A DNA stretch of 64,000 bases, from contig NZ_OY759862.1 of the NCBI RefSeq assembly GCF_963662805.1, positions 394,427 through 458,426 of the forward strand, given 5' to 3'. Positions within the stretch are counted from its first letter, which is position 1; each line of letters starts with the position of its first letter. A program made the translations under genes and the position numbers. This document shows, piece after piece, positions 32,727 through 42,250 of the stretch. This DNA comes from an uncultured Cohaesibacter sp. Its GTDB lineage: Bacteria; Pseudomonadota; Alphaproteobacteria; Rhizobiales; Cohaesibacteraceae. The notes beneath the pieces are model-generated. The model made no database searches and was not told the origin of the DNA. It was given only the letters and a program-made list of their open reading frames with translations.

Positions 32727-32845
32727 TTTGTCGCAGGGATCACCGGTGATCGGGTTGCGATTGCTCTGTTCACTCGCGTCCTGAATGACTAACATGACCT
32801 CGCCTGTTGCGCGTTGCGAAGCGCTGCAGATCAAGGGGGTGGGTC

Positions 32846-33784
32846 ATGACGTTGCTTGAGCAGATATTGCCGATATTGCTGATCATTCTGGTTGGCGTGG
32901 CCTTGCGCCGGTTTGACGTCTTCTCGCCTTCCGCCATTGAGGCTGTGACCCGCATCGTCGTCACTATCGTCCTGCCTAGTGTCCTCTTCACCGCCTTTCT
33001 CGATATGGAAATGAAGGTCGCCTATGCGGGCGTCTTCGTGATCGTTGGTTCCGTCTGTTTTGGGCTCTATGCGCTCGGTATCCTGATCGGGCGGCTGGTC
33101 GCGCCGCATCATCCCTATTTTCGCTTTCTCTTCACCGGTCTCGAATATGGGATGCTGGGGGTCAGTCTGTTCGGTGGCGCCTATGGCCTCGAACAGGTGG
33201 GCTATATTGCCGTGGTCGATCTGGCGCACGAGCTGTTTATCTGGTTCCTCTTTGCCCCGCTGCTGATGATCAAGCGCGATGGCAAGGGCGACGCGGCAAC
33301 GGTTCTGAAGATGTTTGCCACCTCGCCGGTGGTGATCGCTCTGGTCGCCGGGCTGGCCTTGAATGGCCTCGGGCTTGCCGATTTTGTCAAGACAGCTCCC
33401 GTTCTCTCCAGCATCCATGCGGTTCTGAAGCTGTTTGCCGGGATGGCGATTCCACTGATCCTGCTGGTGGTCGGCTATGGCATTCGCATTCGTCGTGAAG
33501 GGCTCGGTGACGTGCTGGTGATGGTCGCTCTGCGCTATGGCATCGTGGTACCGACTGCGCTGATCCTCAATCACTTCGTGCTTGATCAGTGGCTACAGCT
33601 TGAACAGCCGTTCCAGATCGCCTTCTTCACCCTGATGATCCTGCCCCCGCCCTTCATCATTCCGCTCTTCATGCAAAACGCCGAGGAGAGCGAGCGGATC
33701 TATGTCACCAATGCACTTGCCGTCTCGACGGTCATCAGCCTGACGATCTTTGCCATCTATCTCGGCATGCACCCGACGCTCTGA
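32846..33784 (+). CDS. AEC (auxin efflux carrier) family transporter
   Basis: A 312-residue inner-membrane protein with ten predicted hydrophobic segments, of the AEC family, which carries malonate, malate, auxin-like acids and other organic anions. The N-terminus is LLEQILPILLIILVGVALRRFDVFSPSAIEAVTRIVVTIVLPSVLFTAF. The middle contains TGLEYGMLGVSLFGGAYGLEQVGYIAVVDLAHELFIWFLFAPLLM, and the C-terminal half repeats the fold (FAGMAIPLILLVVGYGIRIRREGLGDV). The start at 32846 has GGGGGTGGG upstream. It precedes, tail to tail, the LysR-type regulator gene. Substrate unknown. Confidence 0.92.
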   Translation: MTLLEQILPILLIILVGVALRRFDVFSPSAIEAVTRIVVTIVLPSVLFTAFLDMEMKVAYAGVFVIVGSVCFGLYALGILIGRLVAPHHPYFRFLFTGLEYGMLGVSLFGGAYGLEQVGYIAVVDLAHELFIWFLFAPLLMIKRDGKGDAATVLKMFATSPVVIALVAGLALNGLGLADFVKTAPVLSSIHAVLKLFAGMAIPLILLVVGYGIRIRREGLGDVLVMVALRYGIVVPTALILNHFVLDQWLQLEQPFQIAFFTLMILPPPFIIPLFMQNAEESERIYVTNALAVSTVISLTIFAIYLGMHPTL

Positions 33785-33805
33785 GGCGGGCTTGAGGTCA
33801 ACAGG

Positions 33806-34735
33806 TCAACCCCAGACCGGTTCAAGGATGGTCGAGACCAGAAATCCGTCCGCACCAAGCCGTCCGTGGGTCTTCAGCCAATCGAGAAAGACCAGAGCAT
33901 TCTGGCTTGGCTCAGGGCGTTCGGTGGAGGGGCGTACGACAAGACCTTCCTTGAAACAATAAAAACCGGCAGGGGCAATCAATGTGCCGCTCTTCAGCTC
34001 CTTTTCGATCAGGAATTTCGGGGCCATCGCCACCCCCATTCCGCGCTCTGCGGCCTCGAAGGCCAGTCCGGCCAGATCGAAGCTGATTGCGTTCTCATAG
34101 CGGATCGGGATGCCCGTCAATTCCGACCACCGGTCCCAGCCCTTCTCCGAACCGCGCCGGTTGATCCGCGTCTTGTAGGAAAAGCCGCGTTCATCGATGC
34201 TGTGATGGGTGGTGGGTGACAGCACCGGCCCGATGTGAACGTCGCCAAGGGTTGTCGCGTTGGGGTGCGCCTCGATGGGGCTCGTCAGCCTGTCCCAGGA
34301 CAGCACCAGATCGACCGGGCCATCGAACGCGTGACTGTTCTGCGGAATGGTCAGGCTGATCTGGATCTCGATATCCGGATAATCCATGTTGAAGCGGGCA
34401 ACGGTGGGAATGGCCCAGACCCGCGCAAACGTCGAGCTGACCTTGATCGAGACACGCTTCTCTCCCGCTGTGCCGATCAGCGTCTGATAGGCCGAGCGCA
34501 TGTCCGCCATGCCATCGGCAACGACCAGCGCAAAGGCCCGTCCCGCGCTCGTCAGCTCGATACCCGATCCTGATTTTCGAAATAGGGGAACGCCCGCGTG
34601 ATCCTGCAACTGGTGCAACTGCTTGCTGACCGCACTGTGCGTGCGCCCCAAAAGCTCGGCAGCGCCGGTCACTGACCCGGAGCGATAAAGTGCATCGAGG
34701 GCCAGCAGCGACGTAAGCGGGGGAAGGGGAGACAT
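33806..34735 (-). CDS. LysR family transcriptional regulator
   Basis: A 309-residue LysR-type regulator. The N-terminal winged helix is PLTSLLALDALYRSGSVTGAAELLGRTHSAVSKQLHQLQDHAGVPLFRKSGSGIELTSAGRAF, and the C-terminal periplasmic-binding-like effector domain runs from about residue 90. RGMGVAMAPKFLIEKEL is a GcvA-like segment near the end. The start at 34735 (MSPLPPLTS) has GAGGA about nine bases upstream. It is divergent from the DUF1127 gene; the spacer holds two ACATGT sites. It may regulate that gene, itself, or the neighbouring carrier. Confidence 0.93.
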   Translation of the reverse strand: MSPLPPLTSLLALDALYRSGSVTGAAELLGRTHSAVSKQLHQLQDHAGVPLFRKSGSGIELTSAGRAFALVVADGMADMRSAYQTLIGTAGEKRVSIKVSSTFARVWAIPTVARFNMDYPDIEIQISLTIPQNSHAFDGPVDLVLSWDRLTSPIEAHPNATTLGDVHIGPVLSPTTHHSIDERGFSYKTRINRRGSEKGWDRWSELTGIPIRYENAISFDLAGLAFEAAERGMGVAMAPKFLIEKELKSGTLIAPAGFYCFKEGLVVRPSTERPEPSQNALVFLDWLKTHGRLGADGFLVSTILEPVWG

Positions 34736-34779
34736 CACGAAGGTCCTCAAGGCAAAGTGGGCCGCTTGGCAAAATTAAA

Positions 34780-34802
34780 ACATGTAACTTTTTCTCACAT
34801 GT
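34780..34802. promoter_or_regulatory. Paired ACATGT sites between divergent LysR and DUF1127 genes
   Basis: ACATGT occurs at 34780-34785 and 34797-34802, 17 bases apart start to start, in an AT-rich stretch between the divergent genes. A LysR-type dimer or tetramer would fit such spaced dyads, but no experiment or consensus is available, so this is inference. Confidence 0.35.
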
Positions 34803-34895
34803 CGCGTTCACATTATTCAATTTTTTCCCTGTCGGAAAGGAGTAATATTCGAGTTCCGAAAAGCCACGCAAGAACAACAATAAAGGACAATGCGG

Positions 34896-35156
34896 ATGAA
34901 TAGCGGAAGCGCCTTGAACGCAAGGCAGATGAACGAACAGCAGATGCTCTCGCTGATCAATGCCCATGCAATGAGGGGAGCCGCCCGGCAACGGACGAGC
35001 ATCGGATCCCTTCTGGGGCTGTGGTGGTCGCGGGCCCTCGAACGCCGGCAGATGCGACGGGATCTGGAAGCCTTCACCGATGCGGTTCTTGAAGATTTCT
35101 CCATGACCCGGACCGAAGCGATTGCCGAGGCTGGCAAACCCTTCTGGCGCGCCTGA
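34896..35156 (+). CDS. DUF1127 domain-containing small protein
   Basis: An 86-residue protein with a C-terminal DUF1127 (YjiS-like) domain: LWWSRALERRQMRRDLEAFTDAVLEDFSMTRTEAIAEAGKPFWRA. The Trp-rich start, Arg-rich helix and terminal PFWR are the family pattern. DUF1127 proteins in alphaproteobacteria include small RNA-binding proteins linked to carbon and stress regulation; which role applies here is unknown. The N-terminal 40 residues are extra. The start at 34896 is used; 34890 is also in frame. Divergent from the LysR gene. Confidence 0.82.
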   Translation: MNSGSALNARQMNEQQMLSLINAHAMRGAARQRTSIGSLLGLWWSRALERRQMRRDLEAFTDAVLEDFSMTRTEAIAEAGKPFWRA

Positions 35157-35193
35157 CGGCCACTAACACTGCACGTTGTCTCGATGAGACAGC

Positions 35194-35226
35194 AAAAAGC
35201 CCGGACGCCAATTGGCGATCCGGGCT
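35194..35226. terminator. Bidirectional terminator between DUF1127 and ClpP-like genes
   Basis: AGCCCGGA (35198-35205) pairs with TCCGGGCT (35219-35226). The inner CGCC-AATT-GGCG extends the stem, with one bulged A. An A-run on the left (35194-35198) and CTTT on the right suit termination in both directions between convergent genes. Confidence 0.75.
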
Positions 35227-35255
35227 CTTTCATTTCGATTGCGGTTGGTGGCCAA

Positions 35256-35840
35256 TCAGCCCAGTTCGGCTTCCGACGTGATGATGCGGGAAACCAGACC
35301 GTAATTGAGGGCTTCCTCGGCGGACAGCCAGTAATCACGGTCGATGTCCTTGGCGATCTTGTCTTCCGGCTGGTTGCAGGCCGCTGAGAAGAGCTTGATC
35401 AGGCGCTCGTTCATCTTGATGATTTCACGGGCCTGAATTTCGATGTCGGACGCCATGCCGCGGGCACCGCCAGAGGGTTGGTGCAACAGGAAGCGGGTGT
35501 TGGGCAGACAGACGCGCCGTTCCTTCGGTACCGCGATATAGATCAGCGCACCAGCAGAGGCCACCCAACCGGTGCCGATGATCCAGACCTTCGGTTTGAT
35601 GAACTTGATCATGTCATGCATGGAATCGCCCGACTCCACATGCCCGCCCGGTGAATTGACATAGACGCGGATATCGTCGTCACTCACGGCAGCCATTGCG
35701 ATCAGCTGGGCGCAAACCTTCTGGGCGAGTTCCTGGTCGATTTCGCCATAAATGAAAATGGACCGGGATTTGAACAGGGCTTCAGCAGCTTGTTTGCTGA
35801 TTGATTCTTCCGGGCTCTTCTTTTCTTCTTCGTCGCTCAT
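35256..35840 (-). CDS. ClpP-like protease subunit paralogue (S14 family)
   Basis: A 194-residue S14-family protein. The catalytic triad is recognisable: Ser95 in GTGWVASAGALIYIA, His120 in RFLLHQPSGG and Asp169 in DIDRDYWLSAEEAL. VYVNSPGGHVESGDSMHDMIKFI is the typical ClpP handle-region lead-in. The usual ClpP motif around Ser (GxAASMG) is altered to GWVASAG, and the acidic N-terminus lacks the standard axial-loop sequence, so this is probably a secondary ClpP. No clpX is adjacent. The start at 35840 (MSDEEEKK) has GAGGAG upstream. It would act with a Clp ATPase encoded elsewhere. Confidence 0.88.
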   Translation of the reverse strand: MSDEEEKKSPEESISKQAAEALFKSRSIFIYGEIDQELAQKVCAQLIAMAAVSDDDIRVYVNSPGGHVESGDSMHDMIKFIKPKVWIIGTGWVASAGALIYIAVPKERRVCLPNTRFLLHQPSGGARGMASDIEIQAREIIKMNERLIKLFSAACNQPEDKIAKDIDRDYWLSAEEALNYGLVSRIITSEAELG

Positions 35841-36093
35841 AAGGCTCTCCTCTGTCATCACAAGGCGCAGAATTCTTCCCTTTCCCACTTAGTGAGCTTC
35901 GCCCTGTTTGACAATGCGGATTATGCGGAAACGCTCACCAATCCGGCTGCAAACGAGCCGCAGAGGGATAAAGGCCCCACGACATTAAATTTGTTCTTGA
36001 AATGTTCTTTGATCTGCGGCAACCATTTAGAGGAACAAAGCAAAAACGAAGCAGTCGGGATCAGACCGCTTCCATCTCTGGAGAGCAACGGAC

Positions 36094-37254
36094 ATGGCAC
36101 CACGTCGAGGGTCGGGTATCGAGAAGCGGGTAGAGGATGTGGATCCTTTTGTCGGCTTTCAGGTCGACCCGGACCTGCACAAGGGACGCCGGGTGAGGGG
36201 ACGGGCAGCGTCAAGCAATCGTGCCGGACGGTTCGAGCCCTATCAGACGGAAGCGGTCGATGACGGTTGGGGCAGCGCCTGGGCCGAAGAGGATCTGCCG
36301 CCCTTGCGCACCGAGGTGCATGAGGAAAAGTCGCGCACCATCATCACGCGCAACGATTCTCCCGACATTCCGTTTGATCGTTCGATCAATCCCTATCGCG
36401 GCTGCGAGCATGGCTGCATCTATTGTTTCGCTCGCCCGACCCATGCCTACATGGGTCTGTCCGCCGGGCTCGATTTCGAAACCCGCCTGTTCGCCAAGCC
36501 CGACGCTGCGAACCAGTTGCGGCGCGAACTCTCGGCATCGGGCTATCGGCCAAGACCCATCGCCATCGGCACCAACACCGATCCCTATCAGCCCATCGAG
36601 CGCAAATATCGCTTGATGAGCGACCTGCTTGACGTGCTCGATGAGTTTGGCCACCCCGTCGGCATCGTTACCAAGTCGGCCCTGATCCTGCGTGATCTCG
36701 ACAAGCTCAAGCGGCTCAACGAGCGCAATCTCGTCAAGGTGGCTCTCTCCGTGACATCGCTCGACAACAAGCTTTCGCGGGCACTGGAGCCAAGAGCCTC
36801 TGCACCGCAGAAGCGGCTCGAGACCATCCAGCTGTTGTCCGAGGCGGGCATTCCCACGTCGGTCATGGTTGCTCCCGTGATCCCGGCGCTCAACGACGGC
36901 GAGCTGGAAGCCATCCTCAGTGCCGCCTTCAAGGCCGGAGCGCGCGAGGCCGGAACGATCCTGTTGCGCCTGCCCGGTGAGGTCAGCCCGTTGTTTCAGG
37001 ACTGGCTCGTCAAGCATTATCCCGATCGCTATCGCCACGTGATGAATGTCTTGCGCTCCATGCGCAGCGGCAAGGACTATGACAGTCGGCCCGGTCAACG
37101 CATGCGGGGCACGGGCCCCTTTGCCGAGATCCTGCACAAGCGGATGGATGTAGCCTGTCGCAAATTCGGCTATGCAACCAAAAGGACACGATTGTCTTTG
37201 AGACACTTTCATCAGCCCAAAGGCGAAGTGGCGCAATTGTCTTTGTTCGATTAA
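36094..37254 (+). CDS. PA0069 family radical SAM protein
   Basis: A 386-residue radical SAM protein of the PA0069/Rv2578c type. The 4Fe-4S cluster motif is YRGCEHGCIYCFARP, with Cys104, Cys108 and Cys111 in the C-x3-C-x2-C pattern. It is preceded by SPDIPFDRSINP, a family feature. IAIGTNTDPYQPIERKYRLM and VMVAPVIPALND are the usual barrel strands, and a C-terminal region ends QLSLFD. The function is not known: members have been likened to SplB-type lyases on sequence alone. The ATG at 36094 has GGAGAGCA upstream. Divergent from the ClpP-like gene. Confidence 0.9.
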   Translation: MAPRRGSGIEKRVEDVDPFVGFQVDPDLHKGRRVRGRAASSNRAGRFEPYQTEAVDDGWGSAWAEEDLPPLRTEVHEEKSRTIITRNDSPDIPFDRSINPYRGCEHGCIYCFARPTHAYMGLSAGLDFETRLFAKPDAANQLRRELSASGYRPRPIAIGTNTDPYQPIERKYRLMSDLLDVLDEFGHPVGIVTKSALILRDLDKLKRLNERNLVKVALSVTSLDNKLSRALEPRASAPQKRLETIQLLSEAGIPTSVMVAPVIPALNDGELEAILSAAFKAGAREAGTILLRLPGEVSPLFQDWLVKHYPDRYRHVMNVLRSMRSGKDYDSRPGQRMRGTGPFAEILHKRMDVACRKFGYATKRTRLSLRHFHQPKGEVAQLSLFD

Positions 37255-37990
37255 ACGACTATCGGGGATGAAAATTGGGGGAGTGATTTCAATACTTCAG
37301 CACAGCAGCTTTTCGCCGGTTTGCCGCTCCGCACAGAGGCCGGAGACCGTCATCAACGTGCAATAAATCGAAGCTTTGATCTGCCGGGTAAGTATTTTTT
37401 GACAAGATGTGACCAAAACGTTATAGACCATCGAAACAGACACAGCTTAACAGGCTAGAATTCCTAGAAGATCCGAATTTTCTGATGCTGACATAGACAG
37501 CGGTCAGAACACTATTGCAGGAACCCGCCGCATCGTTCCTGCTGCGTGGTAGTGATGGCCTTCCATCTACCACGCCCTTTGCTGCCCCGCTTCCGCATCG
37601 TCATAGTTGCTGGAACGGGGCAGTAATTTTTTCTGCCGTTTCTTGCTGATACTGGAAGCCGGAAGCAACCTTCAGAAACAGATCTTGGGCTGTTTGAAAA
37701 GCCTAGAATTTGTTGTTGGGGAGCCTGTCTGTGCTTGGGCCGAGGAAGCCCCACCCATTGAGCCAACGAAGTAACCCACACCCAAATTCCTCAACCCTTT
37801 CACAAAACACTGCCACAGATTACGCTAAGCTAGGTGCAGCTTCATGATTCGTGGTTGTCCCTGACTTTGGCGAAATTTGGGCCGTGGCCCTGGCCAATCC
37901 GAACCCTCGATCTGCAGAGCCAAATGCCTGCAGGTCCTAATGCTTGAGAATGGACCTGCTGGAATGGCTGGTATGAGTGGAGTTGAGCAC
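37255..37990. other. 735-base spacer, non-coding, with an interrupted hairpin
   Basis: No gene is supported. GCGTGGTAG (37544-37552) and CTACCACGC (37567-37575), with inner ATGG/CCAT, form a 13-bp hairpin with a two-base bulge. CCGCATCG is repeated at 37528 and 37593. The AT-rich stretch 37360-37500 is the likely promoter area of the TipF-like gene, but the TSS is unknown. Confidence 0.45.
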
Positions 37991-40072
37991 ATGCAAAGGC
38001 TGGGCGCTGTATTTATTGCCGTTTGTATGGTCGCCATATCCACGTCCGTCGGTGCCCTCCTTCACTACAATTTTGATCTATCGATTCCCGAAGCTGCACC
38101 CATATCCTTCGGGATCCTTCTGACCCTGCTGTTGATCCACTATCAGATCTCCCGTGTGAGGGATCGGGTCATGATCGATGAGCAGATGGACGACCTCACG
38201 CGCCTGAAACTTGGCCTGACCAAGGAATTGCAGGATGTGCGCGAAATCGCCAAACAGCTCGATGATGATGTCGCGACACGCATGCGGCAGGAAGTCGAGC
38301 CGATTCTGGCCGAACTTGATGTCATCGGCACATTGGTCAAGCAATTGGCCGAAAGCTGCGCCGAACTCGACGAGCGCGTCAATGTGGGCGAAGGTCAGGT
38401 GGACGATGTGCGCGAGCAACTCGCCTCGGCGACGAACACGGTCAGGGAACTGGAACAGCTGTTGAGGGCCAATGCGCGAGCGCTGGCATCCCGCACCGCT
38501 CGGGTCGAAAGCAGTCTGCGCGAAGATAACCCGCCGCGCATTGCCCAGCCCGAACCGCGCTGGGCACCCGAACCCCAGTCCTACGAGACGTCTTTTGAGC
38601 GGCCTTATGAGGATGCCAGACAACCCTCACACTATGACGACGAGCCGCAGAGCGACTATGTCGAGGATCGTCCTGCACGGGAAAGCGCGCAAGCTGACGC
38701 GCGTACGACGGAGCTCGTTGAGCGGCAACAGGAACGCCGCCCGCAGATCAGCGAAGAAGACGAGGCGGAGGTCAGACGGGCCCTTGCTCTTGGCAAGATC
38801 GAGCTGTTCATGCAGCCGATTGTCACCCTGCCCATGCGCAAGCCGCAATATTATGAGGCACTCTCCCGCCTCAAGACAGAGGATGGCGGGCTGATCACGC
38901 CGGATGTCTTCCTTCCGGTTTGCCGGCAGGGCAATTTCATGCCGATGCTCGACCGTATGGCGATGAACGAGGCCTTCCGCCTCCTGCGCCGTCTGACGGA
39001 TCGCGGCCGGGCGGTCGATATCTTCTGCAATCTCTCGATCCAGAGTCTAGGCGATAGCGACTTCTTCGCGCTGATGCGGGACCTGTTCGAGCAGAATAGG
39101 GATCTGGCCGAGCATGTGATCCTTGAGTTCAAGCAGGCCGACATCCGCAATTTCGGCATCCTTGAGGATGAAACCCTTCAGTTGCTGCGCTCCATGGGCT
39201 TCCGTTTCTCAGTCGATCAGATCACCAATCTCGGCACCGATTTCGACGAGTTCGCCCGCAAGGGCATCCGCTTCGCCAAGGTGGCGGCTCCCATCCTGAC
39301 CAACAAGGATGCTGGGCGCGGCCTTGATATCCACCCGGCCGACTTCTCTCGCGTGCTGTCGCGCAAGGGCATCGATCTCATTGTGACCCACGTGTCCAAC
39401 GAGAGCCTTCTGGTCAGCCTCGTCGAGTTCAATGTGCACCTTGCTCAGGGTGATCACTTTGCCCCTGCCAAGGCGCTCAAGAGCGCGGGTGGTTCAGGGC
39501 AGGGGGGCGTGTCGTCGGGCTCGTCCGGGGCGGAACGCATCGGGGGCAGCGCACAGTTGGCTGTCTCACGCAATGATGCCCGCTCGTCACAAGCCCGCCA
39601 GACCTCAACGGCGGCGCCGGAACAGGCGACCTATCAGAACGGAGCGCCAACCGCCAGCAACGGCTCGGGCGCGGCCAATCGCAATCTGGGGGACAATCCG
39701 CGCATCGCTCAGGCCTTGCGGGCCATGGCAGCAGAAGAGGGCGAGGACAGCGAGACCCGCAACCAGTTCCGGGCGGTGCTGGCCGAGGCCGCAGGCCTCA
39801 TGGATACGCCCGACAGCCGGACCAACGCACGCATTGCCGCCGCCGAGCAGGCACAACGCGGTGCGCCACGTGCCCCGGAAGTCTCGGCCCGCCTTTCGGA
39901 TCGCCTTCCGGCTTCCGAGGATTTCGGCCTCAGGACCGGTACCGAACGCGGTCAGTTCATTGACCTCAGCGAACCCGCACCACGTCCGCAAGGGGCCGCC
40001 AATCGTCGCCGGTCTGCGGGTGGCGATGGCGCTGGCAACGATCCCATGCGCTTTGAGCGTCTCATCCGATAG
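37991..40072 (+). CDS. TipF-like protein: two membrane segments, coiled coil and degenerate EAL domain
   Basis: About 693 residues. Two hydrophobic segments lie at residues 4-24 and 34-50, then a long coiled coil (55-165), an acidic linker (165-260), an EAL domain (about 262-500) and a disordered Ala/Gly/Ser-rich tail (500-693). In the EAL domain, EALSRLK, NLSIQSL, LEFKQADI and KVAAPIL keep several ligand positions. However, the DDFGTG metal motif is replaced by VDQITNLG. This argues against c-di-GMP hydrolysis and for a c-di-GMP receptor. Architecture matches Caulobacter TipF, which uses a degenerate EAL domain to direct flagellar positioning. The start at 37991 has a GGAG eight bases upstream; earlier in-frame ATGs lack one. 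With cheY and cheZ elsewhere in the window, the organism is presumably flagellated. Confidence 0.8.
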   Translation: MQRLGAVFIAVCMVAISTSVGALLHYNFDLSIPEAAPISFGILLTLLLIHYQISRVRDRVMIDEQMDDLTRLKLGLTKELQDVREIAKQLDDDVATRMRQEVEPILAELDVIGTLVKQLAESCAELDERVNVGEGQVDDVREQLASATNTVRELEQLLRANARALASRTARVESSLREDNPPRIAQPEPRWAPEPQSYETSFERPYEDARQPSHYDDEPQSDYVEDRPARESAQADARTTELVERQQERRPQISEEDEAEVRRALALGKIELFMQPIVTLPMRKPQYYEALSRLKTEDGGLITPDVFLPVCRQGNFMPMLDRMAMNEAFRLLRRLTDRGRAVDIFCNLSIQSLGDSDFFALMRDLFEQNRDLAEHVILEFKQADIRNFGILEDETLQLLRSMGFRFSVDQITNLGTDFDEFARKGIRFAKVAAPILTNKDAGRGLDIHPADFSRVLSRKGIDLIVTHVSNESLLVSLVEFNVHLAQGDHFAPAKALKSAGGSGQGGVSSGSSGAERIGGSAQLAVSRNDARSSQARQTSTAAPEQATYQNGAPTASNGSGAANRNLGDNPRIAQALRAMAAEEGEDSETRNQFRAVLAEAAGLMDTPDSRTNARIAAAEQAQRGAPRAPEVSARLSDRLPASEDFGLRTGTERGQFIDLSEPAPRPQGAANRRRSAGGDGAGNDPMRFERLIR

Positions 40073-40227
40073 GCTTACGGAAACCGTCGTAACTGTCTGT
40101 GCCTAGCGGCGGCCTGCCTCTTGACCTTCATGATTTGACAGGGGACAAAGGGCAATCCGCAGCGTGGCGCAAGACTGCGTGCTGCGATCCCGTCTGTCTG
40201 ATACTCTCTGCTCGAAAAGGGTCCGCC

Positions 40228-41085
40228 ATGTCATCCCGCATCTCAGGCCTCTCCGCCATCGCTCCCAACTACAAGGGCGCCCTGTGCGACATCTGGGGTG
40301 TCCTGCACAATGGCGTGGCCTACTTTGACGATGCCGCTGTTGCGCTCCAGAACTTCCGCAAGCAGTCCGGCCCGGTGATTCTGGTCACCAACGCTCCGCG
40401 CCCGAACGGCCCGATCAAGGCCCAGCTCGAGCGCCTCGGCGTTCCGTCCGACAGCTATGACGATGTGGTGACTTCGGGCGATGTGACCCGCAGTGCGCTG
40501 ATCGCCACCGGCAAGACCAAATTGCTGCATCTGGGCCCGGAGCGCGACCTGTCTCTCTATGATGATCTCGATGTGGTACTCGTTGGAGAGGAAGAAGCCG
40601 AAATGGTCTGTTGCACCGGCCTGCTGAATGAGTTTGAGGAAACACCTGACGACTACGATGATATCCTGCAGTCGATTGCCCGGCGCAACCTGCCGTTCAT
40701 CTGCGCCAACCCAGACCGGGTCGTGCAGAAGGGGGAGAGGATGTTCTTCTGTGCTGGCGCCCTGTCGGATCGATTTGAAGCCTTTGGCGGCGAAACCACG
40801 CTGGTCGGCAAGCCGCAGGCTCCGATCTACGAGGCCTCGCTTGCTGCGCTTGATGCCGCCAACGGCAGTCCGCTAGACAAGTCCGACGTGCTGATCATCG
40901 GGGATTCCCTGCCCACGGACATGCGCGGCGGCCATTATCAGAAGATTGACTCCCTGTTCATCACCTCTGGAATTCATGTTGCCGATTTCGGTCCAGCCGA
41001 GGCCCCGGACGATGCCAAGGTCAATCTGCGCCTCACCCATGAGGATGTCGAAACTGTTGCCTATATGCCGTTTCTGGGCTGGTAG
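40228..41085 (+). CDS. TIGR01459 family HAD-type hydrolase
   Basis: A 285-residue HAD hydrolase of subfamily IIA, the TIGR01459 group found in Rhizobiales. The first motif is GALCDIWGVLHNGVAYF (nucleophile Asp in DIWGVLH). NAPRPN gives the second Thr/Asn-containing motif, and DVLIIGDSLPTDMRGGHYQKIDSLFITSGIH the DD/GDxxxxD motif. It probably dephosphorylates a small phosphorylated metabolite; its substrate is unknown. The start at 40228 (MSSRISGLSA) has AAGGG seven bases upstream; an earlier frame from 40099 has no support. It lies ahead of the ygfZ gene on the same strand. Confidence 0.9.
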   Translation: MSSRISGLSAIAPNYKGALCDIWGVLHNGVAYFDDAAVALQNFRKQSGPVILVTNAPRPNGPIKAQLERLGVPSDSYDDVVTSGDVTRSALIATGKTKLLHLGPERDLSLYDDLDVVLVGEEEAEMVCCTGLLNEFEETPDDYDDILQSIARRNLPFICANPDRVVQKGERMFFCAGALSDRFEAFGGETTLVGKPQAPIYEASLAALDAANGSPLDKSDVLIIGDSLPTDMRGGHYQKIDSLFITSGIHVADFGPAEAPDDAKVNLRLTHEDVETVAYMPFLGW

Positions 41086-41256
41086 GCGGGCAAGGTAGAC
41101 GTCGGTTGATCGGGTGGGGCGACCCTTGTTCATCGTCGCACCTGACCTTACATCTGTTGGAACAATGATCTTGCGCCGATTGTCATTGATCGTGAAAGCG
41201 CGCCCCGGGCCTTTCCGAAACAGCGCCTTTAGAGAAGTCCCCAAAGGGAGGCAGTC

Positions 41257-42076
41257 TTGTCCATCCATCACCTAGAAACCCGCACCCTTGTCATGCTGTC
41301 CGGTTCCGAAGCCGAGCCGCTACTGCAGCGCCTGATCACCACAGATCTGGATGATGTGTCGGTCGGGACGGCTGGCTATGGGGCGTTGTTGACGCCGCAG
41401 GGCAAGATCATCATGGATTTCATCGTGACCAGAAAAGCCGATGGCTTCCTCTTTGACCTTGCGACGGAAGCCGCAGACGAGTTCGTCAAGAAGATGACCC
41501 TCTATCGCATGCGCTCGGATGTCACGATTGAAAAGCCCGATGCTGCGGTGGGATTGACTTTTTCGGAGCAGCCCGACGCTGTTGCCGATCCCCGTTCGGA
41601 GTTGCTCGGCGCTCGCGTCGTGGGAGGCAAGGGAGCCTTCGCCTTCAATGACGCCATGCAGGCCGAATATGACGCCCGCCGCGTCCGCGCCGTGGTCGCA
41701 GAGGCCGGACGGGACTTCGAACCCGGAGACGTCTTTCCCCCACGACATCAATATGGATTGCCTGCAAGGGCTCGATTTCGCCAAGGGCTGCTATGTGGGG
41801 CAGGAGGTTGTCTCGCGTATGAAGCATCGCGGCACCGCCCGGCGTCGCCTCATCACTATTACGGCTGCGAGCCCGTTGCCTGAAACAGGCACAGTCATCA
41901 CTGCGGATGGCAAGGCGGTTGGGACCCTCGGCACGGTCTCGGGGACGTCCGGGCTGGCGATCATGCGCCTTGATAGGATCGCGGACGCACTCAAGGACGG
42001 CATCCCTCTGTTGGCCGGTGACCTTGAGGTTTCCGTCACCCTGCCGGACTACGCCAATTTCTCGCTCGAAGAATAG
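41257..42076 (+). pseudogene. ygfZ: YgfZ/GcvT-fold protein, single-base frameshift
   Basis: A folate-binding YgfZ-type protein needed for assembly or repair of certain Fe-S enzymes. The reading frame from the TTG at 41257 (good ribosome binding site AAAGGGAGG) runs to about 41740 and then leaves its family pattern. The rest, GLDFAKGCYVGQEVVSRMKHRG with the diagnostic KGCYxGQE motif, is in the next frame and ends at 42076. Removing one C from the CCCCC at 41737-41741 restores VFPHDINMDCLQGLDF and a complete protein of about 272 residues. Either a mutation or a sequencing error is possible; the clustering of similar indels nearby favours error. Confidence 0.85.
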
Positions 42077-42217
42077 CTCTCTAATCTTGAGAAATCGTGC
42101 TTGAATAAAAAGGCATGAATTCAATTAGATAGGAAATGTAATCGTTATTGCGTCAGAAATCATGTTGACGAAAGTGTGACGCCTTTCAGGATTTATTAAA
42201 TATGTTTTCCATACTCT

Positions 42218-42237
42218 TGTTCTCATAGGCAAGAACA
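42218..42237. promoter_or_regulatory. TGTTCT/AGAACA dyad before a small unknown gene
   Basis: TGTTCT (42218-42223) and AGAACA (42232-42237) form a six-base inverted repeat with an eight-base spacer, just before the start of the next gene. This is not the direct-repeat LexA box (GTTC-N7-GTTC) of alphaproteobacteria. No regulator is identified. Confidence 0.3.
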
Positions 42238-42250
42238 GGGGGACAGGGTA

